Below are positions 57,301 through 64,000 of a DNA stretch of 64,000 nucleotides, in pieces. The translations under genes and the position numbers were made by a program. The stretch lies in assembly GCA_951799445.1 (NCBI GenBank), contig OX637289.1:23312245-23376244 (forward strand), given 5' to 3'. The stretch's first letter is position 1. Every line of letters starts with the position of its first letter. The DNA comes from Pseudisothecium myosuroides. Taxonomy: Eukaryota; Streptophyta; Bryopsida; Hypnales; Lembophyllaceae. The notes under the pieces are model-generated. The model saw only the letters and a program-made list of their open reading frames with translations, did no database searches and was not told the DNA's origin.

Positions 57301-58584
57301 AGGTAGACGCCACCATACACTACATTGAACCAGGAACAACGTCGATAATGATGGGAACTTTTTTGGATGAATTTCTTCCATCTACGGATGAATTTATGTA
57401 ACTATAGATGATATTTTGGATGGGAGTTGAATCAGTAATTTAATACTGCAGATGCAGATCGAACTAAATAATTCTTTAAATCAAACGGATGAAACGTTTG
57501 ATGAAACCCCAATTTTGTGAAAGTGTAAACCATTTTTAACATCAGAGGTTGCGGACAGAGACGCATGCGGTCTTCAATCAAGGAAAGTGGTGCTATGAAG
57601 CTGTGAACAGGAGTTTGCACATCAATTCAGAGGAGCTTCCTTAATGCACAAACAAGGTATTTAATGTTGCCATGACTTTCAAATTTCCACAACTCAACTT
57701 CAACATTCTTAACCTTAAACCCTAAACCTCTGCATGGATCTTTGTACACTACCAAGGAGGTCCCACGTTACATGAAATCGTCTACACCTGCCACACGCCA
57801 TCACAAAGCTCCCATAAGGAACCAACACCAATAATGAAAGCTTCATTCAAACAACATAGAGGAGCGACAGACTCATGAAAGAACATGTCAATCGCAAATC
57901 CACATACATGACAGTATGACAATATAACAATCGACAATAACCAGTTTGATATGAAGAACAACAAGGTAGGAGGTTCAGAAATGGAGCATCTAAGGGCTGG
58001 TCCGCCTTTTTCATAGAGAAATTGATGAGGAATCTAACCCAAGTGGTTTTGTATTTTTCCAAGCATTTTTGAGTTACTTATGAATTTTCAAACGAGTTGG
58101 GTTGTAGGTCCCTATTTGTGACCCTAGGTCTTTCATAATTGATTCACTTGCAATTCTAAATAAAAATGGGGAAAGCAAAGAGAATGATTGGCTCTTGCAA
58201 TTAATAAGTCTTTTTCCCTTGATTCATTCAATGACTATACTAGGCAATTTCAAAAGCAACTCATGTCCATTTCACAGCCATTTATAGGGTCCATTCTTAA
58301 TGCCCGCTCTGTTTTACAGCCTCCTACCTTAACAGGTTTCCTTGCCTTGCCTAGCCTATTGACATGCGATCCCTCATGTGGAAGCTTCTTGAGATTAGAT
58401 TGGTTAATTGGCCACTTCCATGCCAGGTTTTAACTGATTATGTTCTTCGCACTGATAATGATCATTGAACTGAATGATCAAGTTACTAAGTTATATTATT
58501 ATTGACAGGTTGAAGCATTTGTGGTCAGCCTCTGAAAACACAAAAAGGTCAGCCTGAGAGGAACTTGCTGTATACACTTAAAGT
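57300..58584. other. Less repetitive sequence, no gene assigned
   Basis: No transposon ends and no frame I can support. The compound TTAAACCCTAAACC phrase at 57,712 is short and not a telomeric array. May be the 3' flank of the small gene at 58,585-59,175. Confidence 0.3.
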
Positions 58585-59175
58585 TTATGAGAACTTGTTC
58601 ACATTTTTATTGAATTTGTACCTGAAGCTCTTTTTGAGGATTGTGTGCAATTGTGTTGGAATTTGCAATACAGTAAATGAGCTTCCTTTGAAAGACGAAC
58701 CAGCAAAGAAGCCACTCCGTTCTGGCTAAGTAAAGCTCCACACATACGACAGCAGAATCATCAGATACTTCGACAAAATACTACGACAAAAAGAACCAAT
58801 TTAAAAATTGCAATCTGATACAATACCTCAGCTCCAGCGATTTGAAGTGGGTCTGTAGCTACGGGGTCCTCAGACTTGGATATAACAGGAGGTGGGTGCT
58901 TCGCCTTCTTGCAGATCGCTGTCATCTCTGCATCTGCCCTGCGAAGTGGTAGAATCACGTTCTCAACAAGGAAACAACCGAAAACAACCGAAAACAACCG
59001 AGACAATAACACTTCAAATACGCTTATTTTCAGTCCCAACCCTAAATTAGACCGAAATATCATGCTGGTACAAGAACTCACCAGCAACAGGATCATCGCC
59101 ATACTGACTTGCTGGTTTGCACCTCCATTTTGATTCAGGGACAACACTATGGGATAACCTCGTCGAGTCGCCCAT
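58585..59175 (-). CDS. Small three-exon protein of unknown function (113 aa)
   Basis: Exons are 59175-59082, 58933-58827 and 58725-58585. Donors GTGAGT and GTATTG, acceptors GGGCAG and CTTAG, and phases 1 and 0 all match, giving 342 nt with a TAA stop. The protein starts MGDSTRLSHSVVPESKW, continues with YGDDPVADAEMTAI and KAKHPPPVISKSEDPVATDP, and in exon 3 has PERSGFFAGSSFK followed by a basic tail. It has no signal peptide, membrane segment or recognised domain. Hydrophilic composition and a Pro-rich middle suggest a small soluble or intrinsically disordered protein. I do not recognise the family. The open junctions and plausible codon sequence argue that it is real, but exon 3 is the least certain part. 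Confidence 0.5.
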
Positions 59176-59459
59176 GAGTATTAAGCCTACACAACATCTC
59201 GCATGAACCCCGGCTCCACGTTAGTACACAACAGCAAAACGAAAAACTCAAGCAGTAGCAACAGCACGCCCGAGAACGATCAAACAATCCTCCAGTAAGA
59301 AAATTGCGCTAAGCAGAGCGTCGCCAGATCTAACCAACGATACAATCCATGCACTACCTGAAGCCCCCGCTTGGAAAACCTTCAAGCGCGCTTGTTCCTT
59401 CTGATCCTAGAGTAACACCATGAAAGAGTTTAGTTTGCCTTAGTTCTCATTCCCTCGTA

Positions 59460-59715
59460 TAGAACTAGTGTGCCCTATGTCATTGCCACAGCCAAAATAA
59501 AAGTAAAAGTAATTTTTCTAATTTTTTAATGCATAAAAAACTTTGAAATTTAGTATCTTTTCTTCCGTGAGTTGGAATGCTATAGAATAAAGCCCGTGCA
59601 CCCCCTCCTTGCTAAGGGCTTTCCGAAGATACCAAGAACATGACCGGGGGACGCACTGTCCAGGAGATCTCACCATAACAAACAAAACAAAACAAAACAA
59701 ACTAACTAACTTAAG
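59460..59715. repeat. Copy of the CTTTCACACC-type / (CAAAA)n dispersed repeat
   Basis: Contains AACTTTGAAATT, GCACCCCCTCCTTG, GGAGATCTCACCATAACAAA and a CAAAA run, in the order seen at 23,075-23,410. Confidence 0.6.
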
Positions 59716-59718
59716 TGG

Positions 59719-59752
59719 GTGGATGGATGGATGGATGGATGGATGGATGGAT
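59719..59752. repeat. (GGAT)n microsatellite
   Basis: About eight tandem GGAT units directly after the dispersed repeat. Confidence 0.9.
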
Positions 59753-59755
59753 AAT

Positions 59756-62700
59756 CTAATATAGTTGGAATTCACATTTCACAATGAAGGTGGATATGCC
59801 TATTTTAACTCCTAAAAAAAGTCCCATCATCCCCTGAAATGACAAATGGATTTTGGACAAGCTTCTATGGTCTCAATATTTGTCCTTGTTGTATAAATTT
59901 CTTTGAGAAGATAGAAAAACACATCAGCTTTATGGGAATATAATTTTAATTTCAATTGGTGCTTGGGAGAAAAAGTTGTGTCACAATAAGACCAAATTTT
60001 AGTTTGCTGGGCAAAAAAAAAATCCACAAAAACTTTAAACTTTAAATTTTAAAATTTTGTTTCTCATTGATTGTATTTTTATCTACATCAAAAGCTTTGA
60101 TTCATTCTATTTGGATTAGTGATGTAAAAGTTATTGACAATCTTGTTTTTGTGGCAATTAGAGTATTTTCTTGGAAAAATAACTTATAGGATTTATTTCC
60201 AAAATTCGATTTTCACAATTTTTCATAAAGAATAGTTTTACAAGGTTAAAATCTCTTTCTAGAACAATCTCACCTTTGAAATTAGTGTGTTTCAATTTCG
60301 TTTTAGAGCTATTAACAACTTATTTTTTCCTTCAATCTTGAACTTACTTCTACTTAACAATTTTTGTAATGGATGAAAATTAAATGTGTGTTTTAAATGT
60401 TTTTCCTAGACTCTCAATTCAATTATTTAAATATAATTTAGAAATTCAAAATAAGTAGTGCAAAAATTTTAAACTAAAAAGATTTAAAGTCAAAAAAGCT
60501 AGTCAAGCAAGGTGCAAAAAAACTTGTTTTCTTCATTTTAAATGCAATTATCTTGCAATCTACATGAATTGACCAAATGTAGGGTGTTCGTTGCGATTTT
60601 GAGGCTTCCACTTCTGTGTGATCCTTTGTTTGCACTCTCTTCTCTATGCCAAATGTACCCACTCTTGCAAATTGCGCTTGCACTTTTGATTGATCCACCT
60701 TGGATTTTGAGATTCTTACAATAGTTTAGTGTAAGATTCTACAATTGGCAATTTTGAGTGTGGAAAAAAAGGCTATAGGACTATAGTGGTTACATTTACC
60801 GTAGTCTAACCTGGCCATTGTCTTTGCAATGACAAAAAAATATTTTTTTCATCTAAAGTGGTTTGTCCATATTTATATAGATTAAGAATGGTTTCAATTT
60901 TGTAATCATGTAATTGTTTTACAAATCTTCATATATTCACAGTGAACAAAATATCATGCATTTTCAAATTTAAAAGGATCATAGAAGTAAAAATGGTTTA
61001 ATTATTAAAATTTTGTTTAATATGCATTACAAAAAACATGAACCCTGTACAAGGTCATTTGAATTTTGGCCATAGTACAATTATAAGGGAAATATATAAA
61101 TAAATAAGTATAATTTTTTTTGAAAAAAATAAAAATAAAAATTGAAACCACTTGTTTGAAGTGGCACTACCAGTGATCACATGGGCTCAAAAAAAATTAA
61201 TTTTTTTTCCTATTATTGCATTGTTGCATACAGTCAAATGGCCTTCTATTGGCTTCAAATTTTTTCTAATGCATGTATAGAAGTGGGCTCTCTGTAACGT
61301 ATTTTAATTGTATTGTTAACAATTCAAGGTAGTGGTTCATTTATTTGCTTTTGATGACTGGCTAAATTCATTTCAATATATATATATATAGAATGTCACC
61401 AAGCTACAACAACCTATACTACTTTAGTACTTAAGGTCTCATAAATTCTTTCTTTCTAATTACCAATATATTCTTTGTCAATCTAATTGTGAGCAAATTC
61501 TACTTATATTTGGTTTATATTATTGTTGTGAATTATACTAAACTTGAACTTAGCCCATGACTTTGTGGTATGCCCTTGGAACCAAGTACAATCATGGACC
61601 GTGTGCAATAAACAATCACTACAATGTTCAAACCAATATCATCAGCAGAAATGGAGCTTGCCAAAGATTGTGCATTACAAGAGATTGCACTTGGAGCTAT
61701 TCTAGCTCAGGAATGTCATGCCTTCCAAGTATCTAATAGGTAGACTGTGAAAGATGCTAGAACTTGAGCCTACCTTGTTAGCAAATCAAAGTGAAAGAAG
61801 AAAAAGAGTAGTGAGTGTGACAAAGAGGGAGGTTCAACATTGTCAAATACGTGGAGTAGACAAATTTTGATACTTGGATGCAATTGCATAGATAGGAGGC
61901 CAAAGATCATTACTAAACCAATTTGAGCCCTTCTCTACCTCAAAACATACTCCCGAGGGGATCACTGTAGAGTTTTAGAAAATTACTTGAGTTAAAAGAT
62001 AGGGTTCATTTAATTCAAAGGAGGAAAAATTTATATTATATAAAGAGCTATTATAGGATCCATAAAATGCTACATATCTTATTATACATAAATTAGCTAT
62101 GTAAAAACACCATGTAGTAGGAATTTTTACTAGTAAATTACCCTCGATAGATGGAGGCTGTGCAAATTTTTCATAGTACAGTGAGTATAGATTTGGATAG
62201 ATAATGGATACAATAAAAGGAATTTATGATGAAGAACAGTTGACTAAATTTTTTCCATAGTACCAATAGTGCATATATATAAAAAAAAATTAAGTATAAC
62301 TATAAGACATTGACCACAAATGACAAATTATTACATTGCACAAATAAGGATGTTTACCTTAGTGGGTTTAATGAACTAAAAACTATACAACATAAGGATA
62401 GAATTTATAGTCCATTTAACTTCAATCTTTGAAGCCATATGCATTAAATACACTCATATTGAATAGGATGTTTATGGGATATTTTTAGTGGGGATTTTGA
62501 AGTATTAAATGATAAACTTGTTATTAATTCCTAAAGAGCCGAGGGTATTTTGGAAGAGGAAAAGTTCCAAACTAACAATTTTTCATGCATTGTCCAAATA
62601 AAATGTTATATATTTTAGAATTTCAACCATATAAAATTATATTAAACAAATAAGGATGTCTAGTATAAATTTCAGCCCATTTGACTACGGGGATTGAAAG

Positions 62701-63519
62701 ATTATAACGTTTGAAGTGGAAAAAAAACTTTTTTCATTCCTACAAAATAGGGGTAGTAGACTTTGAGCCCTCTTAGAGTAAAATTTTTTGTCTACACAAA
62801 ATGAAAATTTTGACCATTCATAAGTATATGATGTTAGGTTCACTCACATAAAAATTTAAAAGTAAATATAGAATCTAGCTTACGCCAAATCAACCTGCAA
62901 TGAAAAGAGGTTAAATGCATTGGCAAGAAACTAGTCATTTTTTGATGATTTTTTTTGCAATGAGGAATTTTTTTTTATCTAAAATCTAAATGGTAAAAAA
63001 TTAGAGAAAAAACATTTGGAATATGTGGGAAAAATTTCAAGAACTTCAACTTCACAGATTCTAAGATAATATACTTGAAGTTAGAAGAAAATGTTTTTTC
63101 TTGAAGTCACCTCAACATAGCAAACACAAGAGCAAACATACATTAGATGTTTTGGGGGGCATTGGAGGGTCGTTTCATTCTTGTTCCCCTAGCTGAAATG
63201 AACAGTGCCACAATCAGAATTTAAAAATATTAATATTAATATTAATAAAATAATAATAATAATTAAAAAAAACTTTAAAAACTTTAAATTTTAAAAAATA
63301 AAAATAAAAATATTTGACGTGGCAGCTGCTATGTCATATTAGACTGCTACTGCAGCAGAGTTCCCATAGTTCGGGAACTCCGGGGAACTCACGGCCTTTG
63401 TTTAGTAGGTGAATCTCATCTAACTATTTAACTCTTCTTAGAATGTGATTTGAGAATTCAATTTTTTAGGACAATTATAAGCTATATTTTATTAGTTATA
63501 TATATGCCAAATTTCAAAA
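59756..63519. other. AT-rich gene-free sequence
   Basis: 59,800-60,560 resembles the interior of the TTAA element 7,101-8,030 in reverse. At about 61,679-61,735 a short frame reads EIALGAILAQE, like the RNase H segment of Ty3/gypsy polyproteins, but no other retrotransposon domain is recognisable. The rest is low-complexity AT sequence. Confidence 0.4.
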
Positions 63520-63523
63520 TTAA

Positions 63524-64000
63524 CCCCTAAATCCCCAAAGCCCCCTCGCAAGACATTTGGGAATTCGGGCAAGCCTGTGTGACCTGAAATTTTGACTTGA
63601 TTTTTTTAAACTTTTTTTAAGATAGGGAATCAAATTAGCTTTCCAAAAATATAATTTTTTTTCAATTGATGCCCAAGAGCAAAAGTTTTGCCATCCGAAG
63701 TCTTAAAAGCAATTCGCCGAGCAAAACAAAACAAAAACAAAAAAATGAATTTTTTAATAATCAATTTTTTCCTAAAAGATTATGTTTTTATCTACGTCTA
63801 AAGTGATGATTCGTTCTATTTGGACTAAAAATGAGAAAGTTATGGACAATCTTGTTTCCCAGGCAATCTAAGTGTCTTCTTCAAAAACTAACTAATAAAA
63901 TTCATTTTTGAATGCAAATTTCAAAAAAATTCAAATTTTTTTTTGGTAGGGTCAAGTTTGTTTGCAAGAACAATTCCACTGTTGGAATTATGGTATTTCA
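63524..64000. mobile_element. Partial TTAA-flanked element, cut by the window end
   Basis: TTAA at 63,520-63,523 followed by CCCCTAAATCCCC. Continues with phrases matching the right end of 7,101-8,030 in reverse orientation (TTTGGGAATT, TTTTGACTTGATTTTTT). The other end lies outside the window. Confidence 0.7.

Noticed and set aside
57712..57730. Telomere-like CCCTAAACC phrase, also at 24,150 and 40,085
   Set aside because: Single or double units only; not an interstitial telomeric array.
61560..61800. A Ty3/gypsy retrotransposon
   Set aside because: Only one short RNase H-like phrase is visible; no reverse transcriptase, integrase or LTRs. Kept only as a remark.

Overview
The window looks like nuclear DNA of a plant, probably an early-diverging land plant (bryophyte, lycophyte or fern). 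That placement is an inference. The sequence itself shows spliced genes with GT-AG introns, an AT-rich background with GC-rich exons, a pogo/CENP-B-type transposase, and a very high density of non-autonomous DNA transposons. There is no bacterial-style operon organisation, no rRNA, and no tRNA or CRISPR array that I could see.

Three intact-looking gene models stand out. (1) 24,481-26,193 (+): six exons encoding a 198-residue J-domain-like protein with a possible mitochondrial presequence and HPE in place of the canonical HPD. (2) 27,897-32,972 (-): six exons that splice in frame to an 888-residue secreted protein made of five tandem ~150-170-residue cysteine-free domains. Three internal exons are near-identical 510-bp phase 0-0 units. 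The domain resembles fungal hydrophobic surface-binding protein A (HsbA); this is the most interesting object here. (3) 58,585-59,175 (-): three exons encoding a small (113-residue) protein that I do not recognise. A pogo-type DDE transposase lies at 11,716-13,069 (+).

The rest is mostly repeats arranged in two pairs of direct segmental duplications. Block A (about 3,020-8,060) matches block B (about 17,455-23,030). Block C (about 27,800-37,900, containing the secreted-protein gene) matches block D (about 50,620-55,330). Each pair differs by many presence/absence insertions, so one copy gives the empty site for insertions in the other. This reveals TTAA-targeted (piggyBac-like) elements, an 8-bp-TSD element with CTCGGGGGG ends, CACTA-ended elements, hairpin MITEs, Tourist-like GGGTGAATGC elements and two retroposon-like insertions. 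In block B an inversion has split a two-exon gene that is already dead in block A. In block D the secreted-protein gene has collapsed to a broken remnant of its last exon.

Layout: 1-3,019 nested and hairpin MITEs; 3,020-8,060 block A; 8,031-10,430 AT-rich repeats; 10,430-15,420 a GC-richer island with transposase sequences and minisatellites; 15,420-17,455 MITEs; 17,455-23,030 block B; 23,560-26,500 J-like gene; 27,800-37,900 block C; 38,000-50,600 AT-rich repeats with a MITE-interrupted reading frame at 41,330-41,572; 50,620-55,330 block D; 55,330-58,500 repeats and a long TA run; 58,585-59,175 small gene; 59,460-64,000 AT-rich repeats ending in a partial TTAA element.
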